Part shown: in pieces, positions 10,031 through 20,030 of the stretch
Position numbering within the stretch: position 1 is the first letter of the stretch
Layout: every line of letters begins with the position of its first letter
Notes under the pieces: model-generated
The model's input: only the letters and a program-made list of their open reading frames with translations
What the model was told of the DNA's origin: nothing
The model's database searches: none
Assembly: GCA_022494885.1 (NCBI GenBank)
Contig: JAGVSM010001158.1
Span: 124,001 to 188,000, forward strand
DNA length: 64,000 bases
From: Micrasema longulum
Taxonomy: Eukaryota > Arthropoda > Insecta > Trichoptera > Brachycentridae
Reading direction: 5' to 3'
Translations under genes and position numbers: made by a program

Positions 10031-10240
10031 CAAATGTGTACAAATAGGTGCGAAGGTTTTCACGGTCACTGTTATCAATATTATGTATCTTTTTTGTGTG
10101 ATACCGTGTATGTTGGATTTGATCCGACGTTTTGGCTACCATTGCAGGAGCCGTCTTCAGGGAAAACTGTGTGTTTTATAGAGAAATGTATGTGTTTATG
10201 TACTAGTAATTTGTACAGTGTCACAGTCAGCAGTAGGCAC
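10031..10240 (-). mobile_element. Penelope-like element 3' end (solo)
   Basis: Minus strand: a hammerhead-like motif, then a 3' segment ending in GACCGTGAAAACCTTCGCAC. This resembles the GGCCGTGAAAACCTACGAAC end of the Penelope-like element at 6.4 kb. Downstream of the core, ACACGGTATCACAC parallels ACACGGCATAATAA there. No endonuclease residues remain. Confidence 0.6.
10123..10163 (-). ncRNA. Hammerhead-like motif, mutated core
   Basis: TCC, CTGAAGA, hairpin GGCT/AGCC, AAAA (expected GAAA), palindrome ACGT, C, GGA. Stem I TCC/GGA pairs three bases. The first G of the GAAA box is A, which should weaken or abolish cleavage. A decayed relative of the motif at 7139-7179. Confidence 0.45.
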
Positions 10241-10317
10241 ATTTCTAGCTTTGTAGGAAAGAATAATTATGTTGACGGGATGAACGGGATGAACGGGAGA
10301 ATTATTTTAATATCCAT

Positions 10318-10545
10318 TCAGCGCTCTTTTTTTCCCCTCCTCTTTCACAGTAGTAGCTGCTCGATCATGGAATTATCTACCCACTAATGTCAGAGACGCC
10401 CCCCTTCTTTACATTCAAATCACGTATGAAACATCACTTCCTGAATATTTAAAATGTTCTTTCCCTTAAGTCTTTCCTTCCCTCTTTACCACCTCCACTC
10501 TTCAAAGTATAGTGTAGATATTTAGTAATTTTTTTATTTCTTAAA
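10318..10545 (+). pseudogene. LINE ORF2 C-terminal end and 3' tail (R1/Jockey-like)
   Basis: With frame changes the translation resembles FPSFTVVAARSWNYLPTNVR and then FKSRMKHHFLNI, the usual W--LP--VR---SL--FK ending of a non-LTR ORF2. The same ending is at 54.65 kb. The pyrimidine-rich 3' tail (CCCTCTTTACCACC, then AGTATAGTGTAGATATTTA) recurs at 55.43-55.52 kb. Confidence 0.65.
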
Positions 10546-10626
10546 AAATAAACGCGTATTTCAATATTTTGTTTTTTATTAAAAATATTATAATATGCCT
10601 ACAATATGTTCATTTTTTTTTAAATC

Positions 10627-10775
10627 TTGTATAATTTTTAGGTTTAATTTTTTTTATAAACCTTGAGTAAAAAGAAATTTACATTAAAAAAAAATGAAGC
10701 CAAATACGTTAGTATTATAAATTTTTGTAAAAGGCTGATTTGCCGTTTATATTAATAAAATAGAAAAATAAATAA
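10627..10775 (+). repeat. R38 repeat, 3' part
   Basis: Matches the 3' part of the repeat at 38140-38565: TTGTATAATTTTTAGGTTTA, AGTATTATAAATTTTTGTAA, AAGGCTGATTTGCCGTTTAT, ATTAATAAAAT. It ends in an A-rich tail, as expected of a LINE/SINE 3' end. Confidence 0.6.
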
Positions 10776-11189
10776 ACCACTTATTTTCTCAAATTGAACG
10801 TTTTGGGTAGGTAGGAAGAAATTGCCTTAAGGAAATATTCCCGCCCTTATCCATATATATGTAAACTGTATATGTATATAAAGTGTTTAAATAAAAATAA
10901 ATCAATCGGGCTTTCGTTTTACGACCAGGAGAAGTCAAAGTATATTTTATGGATAGATTTATGAGGAAATAGGGTTCCACCAATGACAAGATCGCCAACG
11001 GTGGCAAATTTTTATAAATCAGTCTTCTTGTCTTCTACCATTTCCAGTGTCTTCCCTGCGACCATGTCTTCCTATCACCCATAGGCAGAGTGATGATTCT
11101 ATTCCGACTCTTGTATTCAAATTGCACTTCGCTTCGTTTGAGTATACGTTTCTTTGAGTTTTTTTTAAAATGTATTTTTATTCAATGCC
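10776..11189. other. No recognisable feature
   Basis: Mixed AT-rich DNA; nothing supported. Confidence 0.3.
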
Positions 11190-11420
11190 CCGCCCCGCCC
11201 TATAAATGCGGCCAATTCACAACAACTTCCGCGCATCCATTGTGAGCCTCTGATGAAATTTCCCTCTAGCATCTGAAGAAATAAGAACTCTACTTAAGTA
11301 AAAGTGTACCTTAGTAAATGCCCGAGCGTTATTTTATTTCGCCCGCCAAAGCGAGAAACCCCGCTATGTTTATTTATATAAGAACGAGCGCTCTAGTCAC
11401 AGCGCGCTATTCAGTCATTC
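11190..11420 (+). promoter_or_regulatory. Promoter-like region with two TATA-type boxes
   Basis: A GC-box-like CCCCGCCCCGCCC run is followed at once by TATAAATGCGG (11201). A second box, TATATAAG at 11375-11382, is followed by ATTCAGTC at 11410-11417, an insect initiator-like match about 38 bases downstream. The block is clearly GC-richer than its surroundings. No convincing coding sequence follows. It may be an orphan promoter or part of an LTR whose borders I cannot define. Confidence 0.3.
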
Positions 11421-12260
11421 CAAAGAGTTTCATACTTAAAAAGGACATCGAGAAAATTCCAAGAAGACCGTGCTGTACTGAGAAATTTCAAATATTATTC
11501 TCGTTTCTCCAGTAACGTTATTATAAAAATGCGCAATAATTACAAAATCACGTTGAAAAACTTACAGCGCATAAAAATATACGAGTTTTTCTGTTAAAGA
11601 ACTGTACCGGTATAGCAGTAGCGAGCGGTGAGTATTTAGATTGGTAAGCTGCAAAAATTGTGATAAAATGTCCATAGCGGTAGTGTGGCACATCCAAAAA
11701 AAAATACTGTTTAAATTTGATAAATAATCCATAGCAAATGACGCTACCAGCTAATAGTTTTAGTTAAAATATTTTCTGAATTAACAAAAACGTTTGATAA
11801 AAGGAGCATTAAAAAAACGTAAGCGCAAAAAGCTAGAACCCACGGAAAATCGAACCCCAACCGAACAATGCCTATTCTAAGGAACCGATGTGTTGCGGCA
11901 TACAAAAATGTAAGAACGTATTTGAAAAATGATAATAGATGTTTCTTTTTAAAATCTTTATAAGTACGAATTGTAAAATAAATTTAGAACGCATATAAGC
12001 ATGTACATAACAGATTATCGACAAAATAAGTGACAATTGTTGACAAGTTTTCCGACTTTTTTCTTCCCACGTCCATCAACCATTTGCCATTTTTTTTTCT
12101 AAAAACATGTTCTACTTTTGTTTTTCTATATGTATGGCAAGCAAGTTATACAGCTTTGGTCCTGTAAAAACAAAAGATCGTTGAAACACTGCTGCGCGCG
12201 CTCTAGGCATCATTAAAGTCTTTCCATAAATATTTATTATGGATAACTTATAAAGCGCAA
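11421..12260. other. No recognisable feature
   Basis: AT-rich. A donor-like GCGGTGAGTATT is at about 11625. No exon or repeat assignment possible. Confidence 0.3.
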
Positions 12261-12352
12261 TCTAAACGTTAGACGCCTATCAGCTAGTACATCTGCAATG
12301 CATAGTTTTCTCAGATATTCGGAAGCGTTGTGCAGTGATTAATACAAAAGGC
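12261..12352 (-). pseudogene. CR1-like LINE fragment
   Basis: About 90 bases matching 55097-55190 (shared AGACGCCTATCAGCTAGT, ATGCATAGTTTTCTCAGATA, TTGTGCAGTGATT). In the longer copy this segment encodes the EYLRELCIPDELADRR-like part of the ORF2 C-terminus. A small internal fragment. Confidence 0.7.
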
Positions 12353-12824
12353 TTCGTGTTTCGTGTGCATGGCGTACCCTGTCTAAGCTATCCCAATGTT
12401 TATGGGTTTCAATAAAAAAAAAACTTTTATAAGATTGGCTTACATCATGTACATCTTCTTTAGCCTTGTTTTTTCTGCTGCTAGACGTGGACGTTTTCCA
12501 AATGTTTCCACTTCTTTCTGTCCCTCGACGTTTTCATCCATGCTCTATCTTCTATCGAGGCAATGTCGTCGCCCATATTTTTTGTGGCTTCTAACATCTC
12601 TTCTGTTTGCCAATGTTAATATCTCTATATTTTAATTCTGACTACCACCTGCTATCATTTTGTCTCGCCAAAGGTTCATACTGTCCAATATACTACATAA
12701 TTAATATATAAAGCATTAATTTTGTTGTCAAACATTTCATGAAATGTTATTCAATATTTGTAACAAGTAGATACAGAAAAATCGGTAAATGGTATATTTA
12801 TTCCTTTAATTCTTTTATTTGTTG
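12353..12824. other. No firm feature
   Basis: A pyrimidine-rich open stretch (12396-12635, 79 codons) shows CTTCTTTAGCC and TCTGCTGCTAGACG, faintly like minus-strand LINE 3' tails, but no protein landmark is readable. Confidence 0.2.
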
Positions 12825-13080
12825 ATGTTTGTGAAGTTAAAGAACTAAAACCTTTATTTCTGCGGGTTATTTAATTTTTTCACTTACATACTAGGCAACG
12901 CCTAAAAATCGTATTTTTTCAATTTCTATACTTCTTCATGGACCACATGTTCACATATGGACCGAATGGTGAATGTAACACAGTGCGTAAAGTGGCCACT
13001 TAAACCAGCCACAGACAGGTCATAAGCCCTGTAGATGCCTAGACTTCTATATTACCTTCTCTAAAATGGTTTTTATGTCT
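12825..13080. mobile_element. LINE-A copy, inverted arrangement
   Basis: 12830-12935 is minus-sense LINE-A (CATACTAGGCAACGCCTAAA is the centre sequence, preceded by AAAGAACTAAAACCTTTA). 12955-13080 is plus-sense (GAATGTAACACAGTGCGTAA, GTGGCCACTTAAACCAGCC, GGTCATAAGCCCTGTAGATG, CCTAGACTTCTATATT). The junction is near 12945. Confidence 0.6.
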
Positions 13081-13270
13081 GTTTATTTATTTATTTATTC
13101 ATTCAAAATTACACTCGTTTAAATATTAATAGACTTATTAAGGCTTTTTATGCTGTGCCCGTATCAAGCCCTAATAATTAATAATAAAAATGCATAGTAA
13201 AGTTAATAAGATTCAATTATAATGACATGTGATACAAAAAAATAACAATCCAAGAAAATATATGTTAATA
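13081..13270 (-). mobile_element. LINE-type 3' end with (TTTA)n tail
   Basis: A TTTA microsatellite at 13081-13104 looks like the tail of a minus-oriented LINE end running to about 13270 (AAGGCTTTTTATGCTGTGCC, GTATCAAGCCCTAATAATTA). It directly abuts the LINE-A 3' end. No reading frame is left. Confidence 0.4.
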
Positions 13271-13408
13271 TTTACGAACTTTATTTATCAAAATGATTGA
13301 CCACAAAGTATACACTTTAAATATATGTGTTTTAAACTTGTTTTTTTTTTGGTATTGTAAAAAAAAACTAGGTTTAAGTTGTTGAATTTCATAACCATGG
13401 AAGGATTA

Positions 13409-13786
13409 TCAATTGAATAAATGAACTATTAAGAAAACTTTGAAAGAAGCTATTTTTTGCGCACGGTTTGCATTATGGTCTACAATAATGATTTCTTTTA
13501 TAAGCTCGCATAAAAACCACCACCACCCCACCCCATTCGGCATTTTAAATCTGAAATATTTTATGTTTTTTAATTCAGAAGTCCCGTCATACATCCAAAA
13601 ACACAGATCTTTTATTCCGCCGTGCGTATAAATATAAACGAATGAGAGAATTTTTCTCAAACGTACCACTCGTAGGCTTTTAATCTTGTTCAGGGTTGTT
13701 ATTCTCAATCCCGGGTAATATAAGGTTAAGAAGGTACAAGGGCTAATCTTGGGAATGGAAATAACCGTGTTGGGCGGCAAATGCAA
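13409..13786 (-). other. Unidentified 125-codon open frame
   Basis: An ATG-to-stop frame on the minus strand. It contains hydrophobic and aromatic stretches (GVGWWWFLCELIKEIIIV) but no motif I recognise, no donor or acceptor of note, and weak codon bias. One of the longer frames in the window, but most likely non-coding. Confidence 0.15.
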
Positions 13787-14107
13787 TTTCAGGGAAATTC
13801 TGGGAACGTTCCAGGAAAATTTAAGCTGAATTTCAGACCAACCCGCTCACTTCATGCCTCATTTAGGCTTGTTGGGTAGAAGTAGAAATGATTAATTCAA
13901 ATTCCCTTAGTTGCCATCTAACAATATTACCGCACATACATGTCTGCTTTAAATAATTCCAATTTACATATTGTAACCGAATAAGGTTTTTACTCATTGA
14001 AACTTTAAATAATCATCTGTAATTATATTGATGTTTTTTGTAGACTTTTTTTATTTTATTTAATTTTAATGTTTCATTCTATTTAGTTCCACTTTTATTA
14101 AATTTTT
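13787..14107. other. No recognisable feature
   Basis: Unique-looking AT-rich sequence; nothing supported. Confidence 0.3.
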
Positions 14108-14150
14108 ACCAACGAGCGCTTTTGCCTAAAAAGGCATCTTCAGGAATTAG
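14108..14150 (-). ncRNA. Hammerhead-like motif (AGCGCT type)
   Basis: Minus strand: CTAATTC, CTGAAGA, hairpin TGCCT-TTTT-AGGC, AAAA (expected GAAA), palindrome AGCGCT, C, GTTGG. Stem I can form as CTAA with TTGG plus a C-G pair and a small bulge. Copies at position 1 and at 50.76 kb keep GAAA. Confidence 0.45.
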
Positions 14151-14260
14151 TTATCCTTAAAATGCTTTCTTAAGCAAAAGCGCTCGTTGGTCAAAATTAA
14201 ATAAAAGTTAAACTTAGCCAAGAGGTTTCATTGATAATTTTAATCATTTAAAAATATAAT
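14108..14260. mobile_element. Penelope-like terminal repeats, inverted pair
   Basis: A complete hammerhead-like motif in minus orientation (14108-14150) faces the 3' half of the same motif in plus orientation (14168-14192, AGCAAAAGCGCTCGTTGGTC), which continues into the sequence shared with position 1-75. The two form an inverted pair around a ~20-bp spacer. Both have AAAA rather than GAAA. Confidence 0.55.
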
Positions 14261-14377
14261 TATTTCTGTCCCTATAAAAATATGCCCCTAGGAAAACGTC
14301 AAATGTTTGGCATTGTGACGTCAAGATTCATGACGATTTGCTACAAAAATTTTAACCGTTACAAACAATCTTAATTT

Positions 14378-14580
14378 GTTGCAACATAGAGGGAAAACAT
14401 TTTTGAAAAGGGAATATAAAGTCTAGGCATTTACAGGGCTTATGACCTGTTGTTAGCTAGTTTAAGTGGCTACATTACACACTGGTTTAGGTCTAAATAA
14501 CTCCCAAGGGAGGAAATTCACTTAGGGAGAAAATCCAGCCAGTCTATAAACATGAGGACATACTCAAAACTTGTTGGGTT
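14378..14580. mobile_element. LINE-A mosaic copy
   Basis: 14378-14487 is minus-sense 3' sequence (GTCTAGGCATTTACAGGGCT, ATGACCTGTTGTTAGCTAG). 14535-14575 is plus-sense internal sequence (GGGAGAAAATCCAGCCAGTC, GACATACTCAAAACTTGTTG). Between them is TTTAGGTCTAAATAACTCCC, an antisense match to the internal frame at 56.79 kb. Segments are shuffled, not colinear. Confidence 0.55.
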
Positions 14581-14814
14581 ACAAAATTGTTTAAAATTAA
14601 CATGAATTGTGACATATTAGGGGCGCGACCAATGCAATAACCATTTTCGCGTGAGATAAAATTATAAACTTCAATATATTTTTTATGTTACTAGTAAGTG
14701 GTCAATTATTTTTATTTTATAAACCCTTATTACTTTAAAATTGTTAAAAAAATATTTTTACCTATTAGAATTAATTCAATATTAGGACTTTCATGTATTA
14801 TGTTTGCACTTTTT

Positions 14815-15130
14815 TTTAGATCACTACTACTACTACTCCTACTTTTACGCCATTTCCCCGTAGGTGTAGGCAGAGAGAATGGACCGCCACACACGTCTAT
14901 CCTGGCATGTATTTCTAGCTTCTTCCACATTCACACATCTTGTCATACATGCCCTTCGGTTCTGCCTGCTTTGACATGACCATACTTAAGATTTTGTTTT
15001 TTTGATCATGTCACGTCTTCCTTGATCGTCTTTGTCTCATGGTACCGTTTATTTTTGCAATATACTTGTTTTCCCATTTTTTTTAGGTCCATTCGTTCTT
15101 CATGACCAAACCATTTCAGAGACTCTTTCT
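14815..15130 (-). mobile_element. LINE/SINE 3' end with (AGT)n tail
   Basis: Minus strand ends in an AGTAGTAGTAGTAGTGATC microsatellite tail. Before it the reading WKKLEIHARIDVCGGPFSLP, TPTGKWRKSRSSSS resembles the C-terminal W---A--R tail and 3' trailer of insect RTE-like LINEs. Upstream of that the sequence is too decayed to translate. Confidence 0.45.
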
Positions 15131-15224
15131 TAATCGTACAATTATACCTGACTTAGATTTACAGTCTCACCTGATTTCATCATTCATTCATTCATATTTA
15201 GATGAAATAAATAAATTTGCTCTT

Positions 15225-15300
15225 CAAATGCCTAGACTTCTATATTTCTTTCTCTAAAATAATTTTCGTCTCTGTTGTAATATGTTAACTTTAAGTATAG
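15225..15300 (+). mobile_element. LINE-A 3'-end fragment
   Basis: AATGCCTAGACTTCTATATT, TTTCTCTAAAATAATTTTCG, TCTCTGTTGTAATATGTTAA: the last ~75 bases of LINE-A. It ends before a GC-richer, repeat-free block at 15300-15500. Confidence 0.55.
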
Positions 15301-15713
15301 TTTCCTGCCAATTCGCTCCTCGGATACTCCTCCATTTTCATATGACACAGGCATAAATCGCTGCCACTTTTTCTCAATTTCCTTTCCCGGGACATAACCT
15401 AATTTATCTGAACCCCCGGAATGATTTGCTGATCCTCGGCGTATACCTCTCGCGGGCGCACCATGCGCTAGGGGCGTGCCATACCGCGTCATGTGTAATA
15501 TACAAGGTGACACACGAATCAACGGCATCAATGGCTCAACATGTTCTCACTAAAATATACTTTTTCAGTTTGAATTTTATATATTCATGTATATGTACAT
15601 TACAAAATGAAATATCTTAATCCTTACATATAGAAATAATTATAATAATAACATTAAAAAACGTATATATAAAAATAACACAAAAGTATCCATAAAATCC
15701 AGAGAATAAAATG

Positions 15714-16140
15714 TTAAAAAGTAAGAGAATCTTGTAACGAAAAACGGGAGTTTTCTGAGGGATCAAAAACGTGAAAAATGTCCATGTCCAAAGTAATATT
15801 GTTCAACGTATAGATACTCCTACCAACAGGCATAGTTGGTCCTGTATATTGGAATGTGAAACAAACACAGCTGACGCCATCTAAGATAATTATCTGAAAC
15901 TTAAAAGCTAATGCCAACCATAAAACAAGATACTCTAATAGGGATCTGGTACTAAGTGAAGGGGTCAACACTGTTCTGGCATCGAGACAACACTATAACG
16001 TAGGCAAACAGGTCCATAACCTTTTGCCAGAATCGTGGAAAGACGGGAGTGTTAAGTTACGGAAGGTGTTGACCTCGCTCTTTCGTGACATTGGTCGTAG
16101 GGAGTCAGAAAAGTTGATGCATACCACAACCTTACTGGAT
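15714..16140. other. Coding-like stretch, unidentified
   Basis: Less AT-rich than its surroundings. A minus-strand 85-codon frame (15714-15971) shows LDGVSCVCFTFQYTGPTMPV. On the plus strand at 15980-16130 the reading HYNVGKQVHNLLPESWKDGS, VKLRKVLTSLFRDIG vaguely resembles a non-LTR ORF2 end (NLLPE----SV--LR---). Neither is firm. Confidence 0.25.
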
Positions 16141-16239
16141 GTCAAAAATAAAATATAAAAAATAAGGAATAATTTTAAAAATATATATTTATAGATGACA
16201 ACCATGAAGTTTCGCATAAATAAATTGTCTATGTTTTTA

Positions 16240-16355
16240 TGAATGTATGTATGTGTATGCGCATGGGTGTATGTACGTGTGTGTGTATGTACATGTGTAT
16301 ATATATGTATATTTATATATATGTGTGTATATATGTGTATGTCTGTATGTATATG
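16240..16355 (+). repeat. GT/AT microsatellite
   Basis: Alternating GTATGT, GTGTGT and TATATA units over about 115 bases, imperfect. The frames across it are low-complexity artefacts. Confidence 0.85.
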
Positions 16356-16434
16356 AATCAAAATGTGTATCCGAATAAGTTTATATTTTGTTTGTCTGTG
16401 CTCTATATTAATTTGTTAACTATTATCAGTAATT

Positions 16435-16552
16435 ATAATGTAATTGCCTAGCTTGGAACGGGGTATATACCCTTGTTAGCTGAGCAAAGTGAACATGGAA
16501 TTGTATTTTGATAAAGAGTGTGAATAAATAAATAAATAATTAAATAAATAAT
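16435..16552 (+). mobile_element. LINE-type 3' end with (AAAT)n tail
   Basis: GCCTAGCTTGGAACGGGGTA, TATACCCTTGTTAGCTGAGC, AAAGTGAAC and a GAATAAATAAATAAATAAT tail at 16520-16552. The GGGGTA/TACCC hairpin and layout recur at 31300-31420 (minus). It abuts an opposite-strand LINE at 16560. Confidence 0.5.
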
Positions 16553-16559
16553 GCTCCGC

Positions 16560-17440
16560 ATTATTTCAGGGTTGTTAATAATACCGCGCAACGATCGAAA
16601 GAAGTGCGTAGTGAAATACATATTCCTTTTGGTCTTCAAACTGCTGTAACCAAGCATACCCTGGAAGAACTCAGTGGAATAAAGCTATAGATAATATCCG
16701 CACTCTCTCATGTAGAGAAACCAAAGAAATTTCTACTGAACCTTCTCCACCATAAGAGAGTACTTTAATTCACACGGTCCCCAAATCATCGAACAACTCT
16801 TGAATCTAATTTGCACTAACGAGATATAAATAATGCTCAGTACTCGTGTATTACCAAAAATCCTGGCAGTACGCAAGATGAATCCTAACATCTTAACTAC
16901 TACAAACTGTTTCGATCTGATCATGAAACCTCAAGGAACTCAAAAAAGTTATGCCTAGATATGTTACCTTCGAATAGCGTATAAGATTCTTGGCATTCAT
17001 TCTATAGCGGAAGAAAAGCGTTTTGTGGGCCCTGGTGAAAGACATAACTGAGTATTTTGAACTAAACAGTAATTTATTTTGTCTTTCCCATTCAGATACG
17101 TTTATTATATCCGAAGTTTTAACCCGTTAAAAATAGCTTTACGTCATCTGCAAATAATAAAAAAACTTGATTTGACTACAACTTTTTTAATATCATTGAT
17201 AAAAAAATGAACCGTAATGGACCCAGGTTGAATCCCTGGGGAACACCTGAGTAAGCACTTAAAAAAATTGATGCAAACAAGCCATGTGAAACGTATTAAT
17301 TTCGGTTTCGGACGAAGCTCGCCATTAATTTTAGCATTCCATCCAAGAAACCGATCTCACTCAGCTTGTTAAACATAACATCATGATCGACTGTGTCAAA
17401 AGCTTTGGCAAAGTCGTTTTATAAACAGTCAATCTGATGT
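16560..17440 (-). pseudogene. LINE reverse transcriptase fragment, degenerate (Jockey/CR1-like)
   Basis: Minus strand from about 17430: DFAKAFDTVDHDVMFNKLSE, IGF (RT motif A region), then a broken GVPQG-like block (QGFNLGPLRF, near 17240), NLIRYSKVTYLGITF near 16965, then KMLGFILRTARIFGNTRVLS, IIYISLVQIRFKSCSMIW at 16924-16733 (thumb region LGF---R---F-N---L--LY-SLV---E--S--W), then SLKTKRNMYFTTHFFRSLRG near 16620. The YADD box falls in a damaged stretch. Several stops and frameshifts. Downstream it meets a plus-strand LINE end at 16435-16552. Confidence 0.85.
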
Positions 17441-17579
17441 CCTACGTTTATAAATAAAGCGCAAATTAAAAAAATAAATATATGTTTTTACGTTTTTTAG
17501 TTATTTTTTGTTGAAAAATAACGACCGTGGCAATAATTTATAAGAATTAAGAATTATTTGTTCTTTCTATTTATTTTTG

Positions 17580-17745
17580 CACCACAACAGGCCAGGAGGC
17601 CCAATTACAGTGGTGAATTACATCACAGAACACCCAGGCTTGAGAAAATACACAGTTTAATTTTTGTGTTCTCACCGGGAATCGAACCCGGAACCTTTCG
17701 TGTGTGAGTCAAGCGTCTTGACCACTACACCACGGAGGCCGCCAA
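17580..17745 (-). mobile_element. SINE3: tRNA-derived SINE
   Basis: Minus strand begins with GGCGGCCTCCGTGGTGTAGT, GGTCAAGACGCTTGAC (A-box region) and GGTTCCGGGTTCGATTCCCG (B-box). A ~90-base body rich in CTGGGTGTTCTGTGATG follows. The head resembles a tRNA, but the anticodon arm and 3' acceptor do not fold into a full tRNA, and a body follows, so a SINE is favoured over a tRNA gene. Single copy here. Confidence 0.6.
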
Positions 17746-17824
17746 AGGCCACGGCTTTTCTTCTGTAAATATAGAAGGTCAAATATAATTGTAAAATGCG
17801 CATAATCGCTTGTATAAACGGTTT

Positions 17825-17905
17825 GTCCCTGATCTGCAGTGCCCTGTAAGGGCTCTAGTGATGACTCTCGCTTGATTTCAGCAGAGTTTTATAAGGTCAA
17901 AAGCC
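17825..17905 (-). pseudogene. Retroelement RNase H tail fragment
   Basis: About 80 bases matching 29225-29310 (TCTGCAGTGCCCTGTAAGGG, GGCTCTAGTGATGACTC, AGGTCAAAAGCCAACCT). There it encodes the RPGHRRLNKHL region of an RNase H-type C-terminus. Only this block survives. Confidence 0.55.
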
Positions 17906-18213
17906 AACCTAATAAAGTGTCGGTAAAAAAAATACATTTTTGCCGTCATTTGCACCAAAATTGGCAAGAACCTTTGCCACAAGGTAAAAAATATAAAATA
18001 TACTTTGGAGAGCACCCGTTGTTATGTCCTACCCTGTTATATACATTTCCATCGCGATAAATTCAGATTTGCCCCTAGCGGCCTACTCGTGATGCGGAGT
18101 AATTGAAAGATTAAAACTGCCACATTTTATCGCGAGATCTCTCGAATTTAATACCTACTATTAAATCTAAATTTCATGATTCTGATGATTAAACCAAAAA
18201 AAAATTGAGTAAC
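17906..18213. other. No recognisable feature
   Basis: AT-rich; nothing supported. Confidence 0.3.
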
Positions 18214-18560
18214 GTTGTCATCATAATCTCCCTTTTCACACCTTTTTGGTAAACCAAATGCAGTGTAGTTCTTCATCTGTTACATGAAGTAAGGTGATCA
18301 GTTTTAAGCTTCGGGTGTCAGTCCAGCAACAATGAAATATTGGAATACAAAATACCTTTAAAAACAGTGTTTCGCGTCTACCCTGCCATAAATCGAACCC
18401 AGAATCTCAAGTATAGTAGGCGAACGCGTCAATCGCAACACAAAGAAGCGGACCTCTTTTCACTCGATTGCCTTATTCAGAATTCTTACCCGAGAACAAA
18501 AATCGAGTCCAAAACACTCTTCCAGGTTTCTGGTTTTCCCATTTCCCTTTGACGACTGGA
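18214..18560 (-). mobile_element. SINE2b copy (SINE2 with 5' extension)
   Basis: Minus strand. The 3' part has the SINE2 body (TGACACCCGAAGCTTAAAAC, TCACCTTACTTCATGTAAC). The middle has a B-box-like TCTGGGTTCGATTTATGGC. The 5' ~130 bases (TTGGACTCGATTTTTGTTC and GTGAAAAGAGGTCCGCTTC) match the same positions in copies at 38.99-39.33 and 58.80-59.08 kb. All three are minus-oriented and share the extra 5' segment. Confidence 0.6.
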
Positions 18561-18639
18561 ATCGATTTGTATTCACATGTTGCTAATTCTATTTTTTCTC
18601 GCACACGTTTTGAAACTAAAAGATATGTGAATAACACTT

Positions 18640-18735
18640 TCGGTTTAATTGATATGTTTGAAGAAGTATCCATTTGGCAATAAGCCCGCCAATTTACAAA
18701 TATGCATGCACAAAAAGTTAAATAAAAAGGAAATA
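18640..18735 (+). mobile_element. LINE-type 3' end (GGCAATAAGCCCGC family)
   Basis: CCATTTGGCAATAAGCCCGC, CAATTTACAAAT, AAAAAGTTAAATAAAAAGG. The same 3' trailer is at 57445-57500, with looser copies at 43340 and 63335. It resembles LINE 3' untranslated ends with the A-rich tail just behind it. Confidence 0.5.
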
Positions 18736-19330
18736 AAATTCCACTAATGCATATTTACCTTCTACAGTACGGTAGTTTACTATCTTATTTCTCTCCTTAT
18801 AATTATTACTAATTATTGGGTTGGTTGAAATTACTGATCAAATAATCACATCACTAATCGAATCATCAAATCACTAATCAACCAATAAAATAACTGTATT
18901 GAACGTTTACTTTGAAGAAAATTCTAAAAAACGTCCCGTAAAATTATTTTCAAAATCCGTTTTGCCACTGCGCCGTTTACTGTGACCCGCGCCATTTTAT
19001 AGTTTCTCATGCGAGGGATTAAGCATAAATGGTCAGAATTGACCCCTATAAACAAAATATATTATCAAGTGTGGTCGTGTTGGAAATATAACCGTATAGT
19101 TCATAATCGCAATGGTCGAAACTTTTCTGCGGTGTTAATAAAATAGGGTTCTGTATAGTTCAGTGGTGGCGCGTCGTGCTAACGTTAATGTGTTTTTTTT
19201 TAATATCGTAATTATTCGGCGTTGTTTCGGCAAAAAACACCGCAGTCGAACTCAAAAAATATATTATTAATATTTAAAGCATTAACTTTGTGGTCAAACA
19301 TTTTAATAAATGTTATTAAATATTTTTATA
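18736..19330. other. No recognisable feature
   Basis: A local run of imperfect CACTAATC-type repeats at 18840-18890. A GC-richer block around 18960-19000. No gene seen. Confidence 0.3.
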
Positions 19331-19690
19331 AAACCACTTACCGACTTTTCTATGTCTACTAGGTTTACTAAGTCTAGGTGAAGGTGTATACTGGGTTTTG
19401 CATGTTGTTTTGCATGTTTAATAATTTATTTATTTGTTTATTCAGAAATTTAGGACATTACAGAAAAAAGATCCAATTCATTCTAAATACAATAATAGAT
19501 CACAAATTACAGTAGATAGTTATGTTATTAAAATAATTATAAGAAAAATTTTAAAAGAAAAATTAAAATATAGAAAGTGCTTTCCTAAGGGAAGGCCCAC
19601 TTTCTTGGTTTAATTGGTGTCCTGACGAAGAGACGGGTACGTCTCCAAACCGGTAGACATAGAAAAGTCTGTAAGTGGTTATACACAAGA
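19331..19690. mobile_element. Penelope-like element remnant, inverted ends
   Basis: 19331-19362 resembles the 3' half of the hammerhead motif in minus sense (CGACTTTTCTATGTCTACTA). A complete plus-strand motif is at 19618-19659. Between them lie GGTGAAGGTGTATACTGGGT (shared, reversed, with 27.5 and 39.9 kb) and an unrelated insert with a TTTA-type tail (19420-19610). Confidence 0.5.
19618..19659 (+). ncRNA. Hammerhead-like motif (ACCGGT type), 4-bp stem I
   Basis: TGTC, CTGACGA (19622-19628), perfect hairpin GAGACG-GGTA-CGTCTC, CAAA (expected GAAA), palindrome ACCGGT, A, GACA. Stem I TGTC/GACA pairs all four bases. The one core change is G to C in the GAAA box, likely inactivating. Confidence 0.55.
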
Positions 19691-19844
19691 ATTCAGTAAC
19701 GTTTATCTAAGAAATAGTTTCTGCCTCGTTTTCTGCACCAATTGTAGTATTTAATTAATTCTTAAAAGACTGTGTTCAAAAATTCCTTTGCAAACTGTGC
19801 TGTAACGTCGTGCTACATTTAGCAAAAGTAGAAATATTTTGAAC

Positions 19845-20030
19845 TGGTTGTGGTCCAGTGGCTAGTGTTGCAGACTCACGGATCAGAGGTGCGAGATTCG
19901 AACCCCTCTCTACTCTAACTAGATTTTTATTTCTAATTGTGAATTATTTAAAACTCGTTAAAAACGTCCTCATCATCAAAACATTTGGGTAAATCAAAAG
20001 AACGCAAATATTTCCTTTACAAAAATACAG
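19845..20030 (+). mobile_element. SINE1 copy
   Basis: GGTTGTGGTCCAGTGGCTAG, CGAGATTCGAACCCCTCTCT (B-box), then the SINE1 body to CAAAAGAACGCAAATATTTC. More diverged than the 25.9-kb copy. Confidence 0.75.

Noticed and set aside
9845..10387. 180-codon plus frame (longest in the window) as a gene
   Set aside because: It crosses a Penelope-like end and hammerhead-like motif on the minus strand and a LINE tail; no domain is recognisable and no splice or start context supports it.
13409..13786. 125-codon minus frame as a gene
   Set aside because: No motif, no splice signals, weak coding bias; kept only as a low-confidence entry.
15993..16361. 122-codon minus frame rich in His/Thr/Ile/Tyr
   Set aside because: Most of it is the GT/AT microsatellite read on the other strand.
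17670..17745. tRNA gene on the minus strand (good B-box GGTTCGATTCC)
   Set aside because: The anticodon and acceptor arms do not close into a full tRNA and a SINE-like body follows; treated as SINE3.
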